Shown piece by piece: positions 1 to 12,771 of a stretch of 64,000 nucleotides of DNA (within the stretch, counting starts at the first letter, position 1; each line of letters opens with the position of its first letter). The position numbers were made by a program, and so were the translations under genes. The notes beneath the pieces are model-generated. The model had not been told where the DNA came from and made no database searches. It saw only the letters and a program-made list of their open reading frames with translations. This DNA comes from Fratercula arctica (lineage: Eukaryota > Chordata > Aves > Charadriiformes > Alcidae), in NCBI GenBank assembly GCA_947846985.1, contig CANTUZ010000001.1:149078447-149142446 (forward strand), given 5' to 3'.

Positions 1-420
1 CACCCTCATAGTGAAAAATCTCTTCCTGATATCTAATCTAAATCTACCGTCTTCCAGTTTGAAGCCATTACCCCTCGTCCTATCACTACATGCCCTTTAA
101 AAAGTCCCTCCCCATCCTTTCTGTAGGCCCTCTTTAGGTACTGGAAGGCTGCTATAAGGTCTCCTTGTAGCCTTCTCTTCTCCAGGCTGAACAACCCCAA
201 CTCTCTCAGCCCGTCTTCACAGGAGAGGTGCTCCAGCCCTCGGATCATCCTTGTGGCCCTCCTCTGGACCTGCTCCAACAGGTCCATGTCCTTCCTGTGC
301 TGAGAGCTCCAGAGCTGGACTCAGTACTCCAGGTGGGGTCTCACCAGAGCAGAGTAGAGGGGCAGAATCATCTCCCTCAACCTGCTGGCCATGCTGCTTT
401 TGATGCGGCCCAGTATATGG
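1..420 (-). mobile_element. CR1 LINE fragment, continues past left edge
   Basis: Read on the minus strand, this segment carries the last part of a CR1 reverse-transcriptase frame (positions 287 to 33). It shows the family words [28 protein letters not shown] and [11 protein letters not shown]. The plus-strand text matches the inverted avian CR1 consensus, with phrases about the Trp/Leu-rich end of ORF2 ending at the GATGCGGCCCAGTATATGG word. Similarity stops at about position 420, which is the 5' truncation point. The 3' end lies to the left of the window. The copy sits in the same orientation as the host gene TMTC1. It is a dead fragment. Confidence 0.93.
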
Positions 421-3400
421 CTAAAATAAATACTGTAATAACTTCTGTAATTCTATAGTAGGGATATAATTTCCCATTCAATTCCATTGGAAGTCTCCAA
501 AAACTTCATGTAAGAAACTATTTTCTATTAAATTTCACAAGGCATCTTCTTAAGGGTACCATATTCCCTTGTAAATAAGAATTCCTCTTTTAATCAACAT
601 GACCAAGTAGATTATTTCCATGAGATGACATTAACTTAATTTATTACTATTTTTAAAAGCAATATCCCTATATATCTGTACTATTTTCAGGAGCAGAATA
701 AATGTGTCTGAAGGTTTTCTTTTAATCTAATATATCACAGCAAAATCAAAAATCTTTCCAGTATGCCTATTAATGCTGATACTAAACACAAATTTAGCTT
801 TTTCCTGAATCAATTGTACATGGCCAAAACGCAACATGTTTCTCCAAAGCATGTTTTAAATTTAGTTAAAATAATGCAAGACTGCAGTCTAGACCAAACG
901 CGCCATGAGCTAATCTTTATCAGCTTCGCAGAAGCATTTCGGCTTTTATTCCTATGTCTTTACTGCCTTTTGCCAAAATATCTGGCACTAGCATCTCAGC
1001 ACTTCTTGCCTGCATTAACAGAGGATGGCTGCTTTGATTTCTCCTTAAAGTGTTTAATAGGGGTGGGCAAGCCTTCAAAAGCTAGGAGCTTAGGTTTGGA
1101 TACGCATCTGAAAGGTAGATGCTTGCAGCGTTTAGCCTTTATACAAGCAGTTAATTCCCATTAACTGATGAGAACTCTCTCTGCTCCCTTCCGAAGGGCA
1201 GAGTGGAGTTGTTATCCCTGGGATGGGGAAGCAGAATTGGAGTCTCTGGCCTCAGCCAAGGTCCCAATCTCCTCGCCCCCAGCCACGAGCTGTTTTGCAG
1301 ACTGCTACTCGAATTGACACCCTGGAGATGGGACAGGCAACCCTCAAGGAATAAAGGGACCAGGCTGGGGCTGGGGTCTGGCCCACTGCCATCACCTAAT
1401 GCCCTCCCAGTCCCCTCCTGGTACCCCCAGGTCCATGGCTGAATTACAGGGAACTTAATCTAGTTCACTCCTTCTGGATTTTGGCAGCTCCATGGCCCTT
1501 GCAAGAATAGCAGCAATAGAGTAAAGCATTAAAATCAAGTGTTTTTTTCAGTAAGTGGAACAGGTGTGACTTGGATTCCATATCCAAATCCCAAATGAAT
1601 TGTGGATTTAACTTGAAAGCAGGCAAAAAGCTTAATTATGTTGCTGAACTGAGATCAGGGAGCAGATAAACTGGCTCCACAGAGTCAATGAGACTTTCAC
1701 TGCTGACTTCGCTGGGGCTGGGGTTTCACTCCAATTGAAAAGAGAAGCTTCTTCTGTAAATCAGATGATCCCTTACTGGATCTGATCTAATACTGAAGGA
1801 ATGCTGACTAGGTAAACAGGAATTCAGCTCTCGATGAACTTGTAGCTTCAAATAACCTTAAAGAAAGGGGTGGCAAAGGAAACTGAAAAAGACACCACCC
1901 CGTTACACAACTGGTCTTTAAGAAAATGAAGACGATGTGGAAAGCATAACGTGTTCCCTGAAAAGAGAAGTCCCATCGTCAAGTGGCTGCCTTGTAAGTA
2001 AAGGAGACTTCTGCTCAGGAATATTCAGGTTCATAAAAATTGCAGCTAACCCACCAGGTTCTTTTTCTTTTTCAATTATCAAAGTTAGTAATGTATGGAA
2101 TTACACTAATTGGAACAAATGCGTTAGCATGAAGAATCAAAAACATGCTCTATGCAAAGGCAAAACTTCCATATGGTCCCTGCTTTGCTATGGCACGGGG
2201 AAAGCTTTAACATGATGTGTTAAGTTCCTGAAAAATACAAGTGCACTTTTTTCTGGGTGCTGGCTTTCCTGAAGATTTTTAGATTGACACCGAAGAAAAC
2301 GCCATCCTGTACATAGCAGTGATCTCATCTTCTAGTATTGACAATTAGGGTTGCAACATCAACTTTTGATATAGTGAGGAGCTGGTGAAAAAGATGACGG
2401 CAACCCAAAAGTGCCTGTGCTGGGAAAGAGTAACTGTGCTCTCTGCAACTCACTCATTGCAATATCCACCACAAACGAGTTGCTATAAAAATGGTGCAGG
2501 TACCACTGGATTGCCTATCGCTTTCGGCAAATCGGAAATAAGCCATGTAGCAATGTTTTGGTTGATTTGTTGGTTCACGTGAGGTCGCGAAAACAGCTTG
2601 AGTTGTCCAGATATAATACAGCAGCCCAGACAGGAGCCACTGCTATCAGGGTAACGATGAAAGATTAGGAAAACAGAAAATGCTCTGGTAGGAAAGGTCC
2701 CATCCCATGAAGTAAGAGCAACCTCAGCTCTGCCGGTACGTCAGTAGGGCAAGCAGCTCCTGGATGGCATGAGAGCTGGCATTGCCTCTCTGGTTTCTCC
2801 ATGCGAAGGGCAACACAGAGCAAGAGCTGGTGCTCTTGTTTAAGTTCAGACAAATTGCTCATAGCTCAGAATAACTGGATGCACATCACTGTTCTTGATT
2901 TTCAAACAATTAGGCTGTCTGTGATGTTCAGAGCAGCATTAGCAGATACGCAGTAAGCATAATTACATCTACATTATGAAGAGGGAAAAAACCCCACCAT
3001 GGATTAAGTCTTTCACTGATCCAGCTATTCATTGTGATGCCTCTTTGGAAAACTGTGGCCTATAGGGTTGTATCCTGTCCACCACTCCCGAGCTAAGTAT
3101 TTCACACCCCTAGCCCTCCTGAAAACAAGTTTGTCCCTCATAAGGATAAGAAAACAACAACAAAATTAAAATTTAAAGTTGAAAGACGACAAACTGTTTT
3201 CCTGTGAAATTTTTCAGGCTAAAGTAATACTATCATTATAAATTCCTGATTTAAGCAAGTAAGTGCTGGTGACCCTCAAGTGAAAACTAAATACGAGAAA
3301 TATTTTCTCCAAATATTTCTGTTTTGCTAAAGCCAATTAAAGAAAACATTCAACCATTTTGACTTAGCTTATATCCCTCTCCCCTGAGGCACAGCTGCAG

Positions 3401-5224
3401 ACAGAAGAGGAATTGTTCCAAATACCCATCAATCCCCAGAAGGCAAGGCCCAGCCATATAATTAGACATCGAGCAAAAGGCTTATTCCTTGTTCCTTTCT
3501 ATTTACAAGATCTTTTACACAAATCCTTGGGTCCTTACTTGACTTTTATTGAAAAGAAAATGCTTGACATTTTGCCCAGGTAACTCCTGAGCAACACTGA
3601 ATGAGGACTTCAGGCTGTGACGCACATACACAACTGTCACCTCCATAAATATTAATAAAAGGCTATTACTTGAAACAGAGATAGAAAAGCACCTTCCAGC
3701 ATAAGCCCAAAAACATACGTGACTGAGTTCTCTCCACCTGATTGAGGACTTTTGTCTAAACAAACATGGACGACAACCTCTGACTTGCTAACTGAGTTTT
3801 AGAGAAGGAATGGCAAAGGAAAGGAAAAGCCCTTCTCAAGATGCAACAGAAGAAAACTGCTAAAGGCTGTTCTAAATAAAGAACGCGAGCTCTTCCTAAA
3901 GCCATCATTATTAAACTGCCACGCTCCCAAGGGGAAAAAGAAAACAACACCCTACATTATTTTTGTTCTGCCATAGTCATGAACGTTCGCAGAAATCCCC
4001 TTCACCTCTCATGTCATTTTGCACGCAGAGGATGTAAGGAGAGCTCATCTCTTGGTAACTTGGAGCCAAGAGCTCAGCTCTCTCCGGATCCTTTGGTTGA
4101 AGACTGCCCACCTCTCCCGCAAAGTGCCAGGGTTTGCCTTCCCTTTTCACGCCAGCTGCCTGCCAGCCGCGGGTAAGAGCAAAAACGAAACATTGCAAAG
4201 GACGTGAGTGATCTGAGCAAAGCATGAGATCCAGGGACTCCAACACAGACTTACTCCAGAGAAATCATTTAATCCTGCTGCCTCAGTTTTCCTGCCTGAA
4301 AAAAAAGCAGCGACTATCAATTACCTACTTTGTAGGTCACATATTTGCAAAGCCCTCAGGGAGATGAAAAGCATTATACAAACTATACGCACACATGTTA
4401 ACGCTGATTAATTTTCTCTGCGCAAACATATCCCTTTTTCTTCTTCATTGCCCCTCCTCTCATTATATCAGCAGCCTCATCTGGAGGACGACGAGGAACT
4501 GCTGACGGCTGAAGTATTTTCCGCAGTTGTTCTTTTGAGATTCAGAAATGCAACCACTCAACACAGCCCTGTGTTCAGCTGACTGTTTCCTTAATAGCTT
4601 TGCGCTTTCATGTGTTTCCTCATTTTCTGTTACATGAATTTAAAGCAATCTGATTTCCAAGTTAATTTGAAATGATGCAAGATCCATTAGTTGAGGGTAT
4701 CGTTTGCAAAATAACTCAGAGGGACAACTTTCACTCACTATACTTTCAGGTATACTCTCAGCAAACAAAAGCAGGACTAGTGATGTGAATAAATTCAGCA
4801 GGATTTGACCCCAAAAGCAAGTCAGTATATGGCAGAGCACAGAGACGCAGCCTAACTGCATAAGAAGCTTGTAATAAATGCAACATCTCCCACACAGCCT
4901 TTTACACCAATGAGCAGCTCTTTTGTGACAATGCTTATACAAATGACAATCAGAACACGCATACAGCTTTGCAAAAGACCACCTACAAGCGTTTTTCTCA
5001 GAATTTTTGGATCCCCATTTTCTGAGGTTTCAATTTAAACATTTTGTGGAATAAAACTATTGTTTCAGTTATCACAAAGTAATCCAGAGTGAAATTGAGG
5101 ACTTGTGCTTTGTCAACAGCTCCACAATGGCATTCCCGTTAGAGATAACAGATGCTGACCCTCTGCACCCGAGGGCAGAATTGGGCTTTCTGACTTGCAG
5201 TACCCAAAAATGACCATTTATGCT
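421..5224 (-). other. TMTC1 intron sequence, no feature recognised
   Basis: This is part of the intron following exon B of TMTC1 on the minus strand. I see no coding exon with TMTC1-like content on the minus strand, so the next TMTC1 exon must lie left of position 1. The stretch is moderately AT-rich, ordinary intron sequence with only short chance open frames. Confidence 0.5.
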
Positions 5225-5413
5225 CATGGCTGGAACAAACTGCACAGGCACAGGTTGCCCAGAGAGGCTGTGGAGTCTCTCTCCCTGGAGATACTGAAAA
5301 ACTGTTTGTACGTGGTCCCAGGCAACTGGTTGTAGGTGGCCCTGCTTGAGCAAGGGGTTTGGAAAGGAAGTCCCGAGGTCCTTTCCAACTTCAACCACCC
5401 TGTGATTCCATGA
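5225..5413 (+). mobile_element. CR1 LINE 3' end
   Basis: The plus strand reads through the last part of CR1. It contains CACAGGTTGCCCAGAGAGGC, then a CTGGAGATACTGAAAAACTG segment, the GAGCAAGGGGTTTGGA word and the 3' UTR phrase GGTCCTTTCCAACTTCAACC. It finishes with a TGTGATTCCATG-like tail. Only about 190 bp remain, so it is strongly 5' truncated. It lies antisense to TMTC1, about 0.8 kb downstream of exon B. The minus-strand open frame across it is only an antisense shadow. Confidence 0.92.
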
Positions 5414-5972
5414 AATGGGCAATAGTCTGGTGCATCTTGGATGAATGTCCTCTGATTACCACTGCAGTCTCCGGTCTGGATACTGTGGAGATGTCATAAG
5501 TAACACCTCAGAGTTGTTCTTGAGTAAATGCAATTGGAAGCACCCAAACTGCCAAAGTGACAATTGTTAGAGGCTGGAAGCTGAGGGAAATGCCAGGGCA
5601 GGGGCTGAGCGATGGAGAAGCAGCCGGATATTCCTCATCCTCTTCAACAACTGCAAATTCTCCACTTTCAGATGTCTGTGCAGTCAATAGCTTACAGGCA
5701 GGAGGTCATACGCATATTCCACAACTGAAGCCAACAGCCTTTTAAGACAGCAATAGCCACCTTTGTTTTTACTGACCACCTAATGTAGTGGGAAAGCTAA
5801 GCCATAAAAATATGACAGGTTAACTCCTGAGCTGCCGTCCTTAAGGTAAAAGACACTGGACAATTTAAGTTGATAACGCTTCCAGGAAAGATAGTCTTAG
5901 AGGACAACCCTCAAGAAACAACACCTCATCTCTGTATTGAGCCGTTTCAAGCACACCAAAAAAATCTCAGTT

Positions 5973-5996
5973 AAAAAAAAAAAAAAAAAAAAAAAA
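5973..5996. repeat. Poly-A run, 24 bp
   Basis: This is an uninterrupted run of 24 A on the plus strand (poly-T relative to TMTC1). It lies about 210 bp downstream of exon B in gene orientation. No retroposed body is recognisable immediately to its left. Confidence 0.9.
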
Positions 5997-6209
5997 GGAA
6001 GGATTTTGGGTAGCTTTGCTCCTGCCAAACAATCTGCTCACAACAAACTATAAAATCTCTCATGCTGTCACGCCAAAACTCAAAGGCAGAGAACACACTG
6101 ACTAGCAATATATTGTTTCAAGTATTGTAAAAGGGAAGAAGCAATCATGCCTGCTTTTAGAAAATGGGATCGTGGTCTCATTAGAAAGGAATTCAATTGC
6201 AATAGTTAC

Positions 6210-6331
6210 CTCGGCATGTAAAGGACTCGCTCTGCCACCACAAATCCCACCCTGAAGAAGAGGTTGCTGGCTGGGATGAATGGGAAAACCAGGAACAACA
6301 AGCCAACCAAAACTTCTTTGTGTTCCAGTTT
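6210..6331 (-). CDS. TMTC1: TMTC1 internal coding exon B
   Basis: This 122-bp exon encodes 40 residues plus two bases of a serine codon. It begins [20 protein letters not shown], and later carries [18 protein letters not shown], the highly conserved family segment just before the MGYC block in TMTC1. The acceptor is TTATTGCAG|AAA (phase 0) and the donor CCGAG|GTAACT (phase 2). Phase 0 matches the donor of exon A, so the two exons join in frame. The hydrophobic stretch [14 protein letters not shown] is part of a membrane segment. From established knowledge, TMTC proteins are ER-membrane O-mannosyltransferases of the GT-C type acting on cadherin domains, with a membrane N-terminal half and lumenal TPR repeats. 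Recalled vertebrate TMTC1 has a near-identical peptide here, with Arg rather than Lys at the first position. Paralogues TMTC2-4 match less well. Confidence 0.95.
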
Positions 6332-6919
6332 CTGCAATAACACAAAATTAAACAAATATCAACTAAAAAAATCCAACTTAATTCACCACTAACTTTCCCC
6401 TTTCGAGATTCTTATTCTTAAAAAAAAAAGCAACTTAGATTAACATTTGATATGTTTTGCATTTAAAAGAAATTATTCCAAGACACTGTTCTTACATATT
6501 TAAGCACTGTTTGTGCTTCTGATATGCCCAGAAAGTGTACAAAGACTAACCACAGTGTGTATTACCACCCTTGGTATCTTTTCCAAGGTCATCTTTATTG
6601 TATGCAGCTCCCCTGAGATGGCATAGGTAGTACTTAAGATATACCTCATATTGGTAACACATAAGTATAGAATAGTGTGAATGTATATGTTAGCATGTCT
6701 ACCACAGTGTGGCTGTATGTAAATACACAAATGCATATCACATACACAGACTGCTGTGTTCAATCCTAAATGTTTATAACTGAGAAAAAGCTGTTCAATC
6801 AGTCACATTTTGTGTAAAGAAAACTATGTCCACATGGCAAATTAATGCAGTCATTTTATCCCTTTCGAGACAATATCTAAACTTGAAATGATACTTTTGC
6901 ACACGAGGTCTCCATACTC

Positions 6920-7807
6920 ATGCAGAGCTTGGAACTGGGGCCAGTTTTGGTTAATATCTTTACCAATGATCTGGATGAGGGGATTGAGTGCACCCTCAGT
7001 AAGTTTGCAGACGACACCAAACTAGGTGGGAGTGTTGATCTGCTTGAGGGTAGGAAGGCTCTACAGAGGGACCTGGACAGGCTGGATCGATGGGCCAAGG
7101 CCAATTGGATGAGGTTTAATAAGGCCAAGTGCTGGGTCCTGCATTTCGGTCACAACAACCCCAAGCAACGCTACAGGCTTGGGGAAGAGTGGCTGGAAAG
7201 CTGCCCAGCAGAAAAGGACCTGGGGGGGCTGGTGGACAACCAGCTTAACATGAGCCAGCAGTGTGCCCAGGTGGCCAAGAAGGCCAACAGCATTCTGGCT
7301 TGTATCAGCAATAGCGTGGCCAGCAGGAGGAGGGAAGTGATCGTGCCTCTGTACTCGGCACTGGTGAGCCCTCACCTCGAGTACTGTGTTCGGTTCTGGG
7401 CCCCTCTGTACAAGAGGGACATTGAAGTGCTGGAGCGTGTCCAGAGGAGAGCTACCAAGCTGGTGAGGGGTCTGGAGACCAAGTCATATGAGGAGAGGCT
7501 GAGGGAGCTGGGCATGTTTGGTTTGGAGAAGAGGAGGCTGAGGGGAGACCTCATTGCCCTCTACAACTACCTGAAAGGAGGTTGTAGAGAGGTGGGTGTT
7601 GGCCTCTTCTCCCAGGTGAATAATGACAGGACCAGAGGAAATGGTCTGAAGTTGCAGCAGGGGAGGTTTAGATTAGATATTAGGAAGAATGACTTTACTG
7701 AAGGAGTGGTCAGGCACTGGAACAGCCTGCCCAGGGAGGTGGTTGAGTCACCATCCCTAGAGGTATTTAAGAAACGTGTAGATTTGGCACTTCAGGGCAT
7801 GCTCTAG
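6920..7807 (+). pseudogene. CR1 ORF2 C-terminal remnant (reverse transcriptase)
   Basis: An uninterrupted 295-codon frame ends at the natural ORF2 stop. The polymerase catalytic motif FADDTKLGG is present near residues 29-37, preceded by [16 protein letters not shown]. Downstream come the CR1 C-terminal blocks: [59 protein letters not shown] and the final [10 protein letters not shown]...LEVFKKRVD. The full CR1 ORF2 protein is roughly 900-1000 residues, so about two thirds is missing, including the endonuclease. The first Met is internal to the element, not a real start. It cannot support retrotransposition. The open frame is notable for its age class but has no evidence of expression. Confidence 0.9.
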
Positions 7808-7901
7808 CGGCAGAGATTGTAGGGGTTTTCTTTGTGTGTATGGTTGGACTTGATGATCTCAAAGGTCCTTTCCAACCGTGAAGATTCTCTGATTCTATGA
7901 T
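6922..7901 (+). mobile_element. CR1 LINE, 5'-truncated, about 980 bp
   Basis: This is the longest CR1 copy in the window. It starts within ORF2 at the conserved LGPVL.NIF.NDLD block of the reverse transcriptase and runs to the 3' UTR, where GGTCCTTTCCAACCGTGAAG is followed by the avian terminal repeats (ATTCTCTGATTCTATGATT). The endonuclease and the N-terminal part of the polymerase are missing, the usual 5' truncation for LINEs. It is antisense to TMTC1 and begins about 590 bp upstream of exon B in gene orientation. The frame is still open, suggesting it is younger than the other copies here. Confidence 0.95.
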
Positions 7902-7971
7902 TTGAGACATGCTAGATGTTAAAATTAATGATGTCTTTCACTTGAGCTCAGTTAATGCCCTTCACTTGCGC

Positions 7972-8322
7972 TCACTTTAATGTTGGAGAAATCAAATTGC
8001 CACATGCAAATTCAGAACAACTGTGATCTGCATGGCCAACATGAGCGTCGCGGGATGCTGTGACCAGCAGCAGCTGCCGTTCCTGCCCCGGAGAGACCCA
8101 AGCCTCCTCGGGCAAGTTGAGTTTCCGATTTAGCTCCAGCCCAAGAGGGTGAATCAGCTCATGCTTTCTGTTGATGATCTCAAAGAATGACATCAGGCTA
8201 GCAGAAGTGTGGCAATAGGCCTGCTGAATCACCCAGGCAGACATCTGCGCTTCCCTGCCCTGCGACATGGCTGCCTCGTCAGCCGCCGCAGCCCCCTTCT
8301 GCAGCCGGTGGGAGAAGCTTTG
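7972..8322 (-). pseudogene. Protein-like open segment, unrecognised, possible retroposed fragment
   Basis: The minus-strand frame is open from 8322 to a stop at 7972 (116 codons), with a Met at 8268. The text reads like a real protein. There is an Ala-rich start (HRLQKGAAAADEAAMSQG), then AWVIQQAYCHTSASLMSFFE and IINRKHELIHPLGLEL, with balanced hydrophobic and charged spacing. Local GC and CpG content exceed the surrounding intron. It lies 70 bp from the 3' end of the long CR1. I do not recognise the family. It could be a decayed processed pseudogene, an exon of an unannotated transcript, or a chance frame; the last part (after about residue 90) looks less protein-like. No good flanking splice pair was found. 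Confidence 0.25.
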
Positions 8323-11300
8323 TCACGCTTAGAAACAGATGCAACCAGAATCACTTAATGGTTGCGGCACTTTGTAATTGTTGTGGGCGATTTCTCCACT
8401 TTGGAGAGAGCAAATTGACTTCTCTTTACTGGAGGGATCTACATTTAGAAACGCTGAACAAGATTTTTTTGAGCAGAGGAATGGAGCCCGATCAACGACG
8501 TGGGGCCAAGCAGTACAACCTGTTTTCCTTCTGCACAGCTACAGACCGTGACACCAGTTACCACTGACCTAGTCAGTGGCTGAAATTCAGAAGTCACAGT
8601 ATTAAAATATATTCATCCTATTCTGTGGGAAAGACAACGAACATTTTCTATGGGTACCAAATGCAAGGGTACGTGTCAGGAGGCTCTGATGTCCCTTTAG
8701 AGGAGATGAACCACAGGATCACAAAAAAGTGCACTGGCTTCCCCTGGCTCAAAGAGGAAACGCGAGGCAGAGAGGGCAGCAGAATTCATGCCTCCAGGCT
8801 TCTTTTAGCAATATTTGCTTTAAGCAGCACCACAGTCACCTGCTTCTATTATCCACTTTTTCAGTGTCTTGGAATCACAGCTAGTAAGTGCCTTCCTGCA
8901 GTCACAACAGCACCTAAAATACATTATTCCCAGAGCGGAAGCTGACACCAGTCCATAAAGTTGATGAGCAGAGGTGCCTGGTAATGGTCATTTTGGCTTG
9001 TAATTATAATAGAAAATTGAATAGCAAAAAAAAAAAAAAGGATTAAAAACTATTTCTGAACTCGAAATGCAAATTACCAGTCCTAGCTCAGCTCCAACTT
9101 CCCTCTCACCCAGCTCCAGACATATACTCCATTTCTCTCCTGCCATTCAACAATCCTTCCCACCTTGCCTAGCTTAACCATGGTGCCCATTTGCTGCCCC
9201 CGCTCTACCCCAGGGGTTTCACAACAAAAACCCGGAGGAGAAGGAGGTATGTTGGGCCAAAGGCAGTGCACTGCTAACGCATAAAATGTTCTCCATCCCC
9301 AATATACGCTCCTGTTTTCAAATGAACCAAGTATTTCTCCAGTTTTTGTTCATTAAGTCAATAATTGGGAAAGCAACCCCTAGTTTACATCTCTAGGAAG
9401 GACATGGCATTATTCAAGGCTGCAGCACTGCAGATAAGCAAAGGAAACAATGCTGGAGAAAGACAAATAAAACCCGTACATCAAATGGGAAAGAAGAAAA
9501 TGTGGTAATTAGCTCGGCTGAAGGAGAAAATGGTATTGTGTGCCCTTCCTCCCTCCACAACAAGTCACAGCTTTAGACTCATGCCATTGAGGGCTGCCAG
9601 CTCAGTCCCTTGGGGAGGGCTCAGAGACGGGAGCCCAGCACTCACACACCAGCCTCACGGAGCAGCAGAGCCCTCTGTGGTGCTACTTATTACCGAAACA
9701 AGAAACATCTGGCAACTGGCAGCAGCCTTTTTAAAGCACCCTTTTAAAGTTCAAGCAGAGGCTTTTGTGAAGAGGTGATCCTCGTAGGCCAGGCTTTGGC
9801 TGATTTTATGCCACCTGTGGTCCTGCCTGTGAGCCAGCAGGTCAAACTGCTGAGCTCATGCTGCGGTCGTGCCAGAGCTCAGTTTGGGTCTCTCTCCTCT
9901 ACCCAGCCATTAACTTTTCCAAAATTTGTACAGGCACTTCGTGTATTTGACACCTTAGCCCTGTGGCAGGGCCCTGCCCAGGAACAGAGGCTGGAGAAAC
10001 CCCCTGGGCAGGAAGAGCAGGTGGGATTGCTGGTCATCCAAAACTCATCTGTGGCCATTAACAAGATGGTATGGATGTGACCTTTGGCAATTCCTAGATC
10101 ATTGGCTGCCCATAGTTGGGAATTTTTACTGGAGTAAAAAGTTACACAATCTGGCTCTTCACAGCCAGATCTTATTTCCCACTTCCCTAAATAGTTTCTA
10201 CTGAACACGTGGCTACTGAACAAAAGCAGCCTTTGCCCTGACGCCAGAGCCGCACGTTCCTCTATTCCAGCCTTGCGAGGGCTGGAGGCACAGCAGCTCT
10301 ATCTGTCCCTGCCCTCCCAGCACGGGCTAACATCTGCTCACCTAGGCAGCTCAGAGAAAACAGAAAAAAGGACAGAAACGCAACCATGACATGTTGAAAG
10401 GATCACGTGTACCACAGGTGATAACTGCAGACAGCTAAAGCACAAGTCTCATACGACACCATATTCTCCTTTAATCTTTTTGCCTAGCAAAATTTACCTA
10501 GCAGATTAACCTTTTATTCACCCTTCCCCTGGAGGGGCTAACAGATTTATAAATGAGTAGATAAGCAGGACAGAATGGTGCAAGAACATCGTGGACTGGT
10601 ACTGTAGGGCTGCAGGAACAGAGGGCAGCAGGATCTTCCATCTAACACGAGCCATAGGAGATGCCCTCCACGTGTTTTTTAAATAAAACAAAAAAAACCC
10701 CAACCTGTAGCTTGTTACATTTTCCAGGGGGAAAAAAAATAAAAAAAATATTGGGACCATTTATTTGGTTTAACTACTCTGGTCATATGAGCCCACTTAA
10801 GAGAAAGCCAAGCTAAAGGTGGCAGAACTGGAATCTTCCAGGTGCCCAGAGCAGTAGTAAAAGCTTTTAAAGAGCAGTTGTCAATTTTGTTTGTCTTCCT
10901 TTTTCCTTAGAATAAAAACATCTAGGACTAGAAATTATAGATCACTTTATTCCTTTTACAGAGAGACATCTCCTTTCCTTCTTAAGATAGTGCTTTCTTT
11001 TGGAAATATAAAACTTATCTTTCTACGTGTCACAGAGGTCTCCAGGGGTGGGGAAAGCAGCTTTGAATTAAGCCTAGAGTGATTCCTTTTGTTAAAGACA
11101 AGCCAACTTCAAACCAAAATAGCATGCCTCATAGCAGATAGTTTGGTGGGGGTTTTCAAATTCACATCTACCTCTAATTACAATTAGGCCTTTGTTATAT
11201 TGTAACCAAAAAAAACCCCCCAAAACCAAAACAAACCAACAAACCAAAAACCAATAAAGAAGAATTTTAACCTGCTACTTTTCACAGACTTGTCAAAGAA

Positions 11301-12771
11301 CTAAAGAACACCACTTCTTCTCCCAAAGGCAAGGCAAAAAATTGTCACACTCTCTCAAACAAAATAGCAAAGAATCACTCCAAGACCAAAAACCATCAAC
11401 ACAGCCATAAATCTCAAAAATTGATTCCTTGGCAATTTGTGGGAAAAGGAAGAAAGTCTTGAGTTTACAACTGAAAGAGATCTTCCTGTATTACATAAAA
11501 GACATATTCCTGAGCCACAAATAAACATTTGCCGACTACTGTCAAATCACAAGTCTTCTACAAGCCAGAGCGCACAAAGTATGGGTGCAGGAGATACTCC
11601 GACATACCTGTCATAAACTATGGATTTGCATAAGCCCACTGTAAATTCCCTATCTTTCCAATTGAGAAAGCATCGTCTGAGGTGCCAGATCCATTAAGTC
11701 TCACACTGTGATGGCAGAACTTACGTTCACACCCCCTGGCACCTCCAAGGCCTGAGTTGTTGGAAAGTGGAGCCATGAGGACGACTTTCCTCCCGGCTGG
11801 ACAAAGCTGCTCCTTGGGGAAGACAGCAGCTGGGCAAACAACTCCAAGCAAATTCCGTTCTACCTTGGAATGTTTCCGAAGGTGTTTATACGTGCTTGCC
11901 TGTTTGATGGGAAGGTGGCAATCAAATGGGTTTAATTTCTTCCTCTATCCGTTTATTTTGAGAATGAGGCAAGTGTCACCTCTCCATCATTGAGAACCAA
12001 CAGCTCCATAGAGTAAAGACTTCCTTCCTACCGAAAGCATAAATCACCCTCTGTCAGTGAGCTCTGGATGGTCCATTGAAGCCAGTGAGATGTTATGCTT
12101 GGAACATCTGACTGCAAACACAGAAAAGCTGGTATCCAGGAAAGCTGGCAGTGCATGGCTGTATAAAAGCAATGAATGCTATTACACATTTTCAAATGCT
12201 TGCAGGCCTAGGAAGAAAGTGCATTATCCGTAAAAAAAGAGGCACAGAGATTCAAAGAAGCTACATGACTGTCTGTAGACCACAGACAGAGGATTACACT
12301 TCTTCAGTTTATTCCTAACATTGATTTGCGCAAGCCCATAGTGCAGACTGCACACAAACTTAATTCATGTATTCCTGTTGTAACAGTCACTCATGAAGCC
12401 ACAAGCAGCTCGGCAACATGACTCCTCACTGGCCCGCACCAAACCTCTGGCAGCATCTCACCTGACAAGAGGTCAGGATCTGCAAACATCTACTCTTGCA
12501 CTTCCAACATATACCGTATTAAAGATAAAAGGCACAACGTAGAAGCATGTCAAATTTACTCTGCATCCACGCATAAGGTGATAAAATGCAAACTTAAGCT
12601 AATCAACCCTAGGGATTCATTCCTTTGCAGGAAGAAAATCTGTTGATGTAAAGCTCACAGAAGCAAGCACTGGGTGCTACCCACTCCCACCTCATGAGTG
12701 CAGGCACAGACAGGCCATGGCAGAGCTGTGTCATGCTCCATGTCATCCTTTAGGTCACCACCAGAAATCAG
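8323..12771 (-). other. Intron sequence, no gene recognised
   Basis: Ordinary intron sequence of TMTC1. It contains a 14-base A run near 9027 and A/C-rich simple sequence near 11.2 kb (listed separately). Several short overlapping open frames near 9.5-10.2 kb show no family signature. Confidence 0.5.
11204..11262. repeat. A/C-rich simple sequence
   Basis: On the plus strand this short tract consists almost only of A and C (repeated CAAAAC, ACCAA and CAACAAACC words). It is low-complexity sequence without an exact unit. Confidence 0.8.

Noticed and set aside
5072..5422. 116-codon minus-strand frame near a CR1 copy
   Set aside because: Antisense shadow of the plus-strand CR1 3' end.
7061..7554. 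Minus-strand frames inside the 6.9-kb CR1
   Set aside because: Shadows of the CR1 reverse-transcriptase frame.
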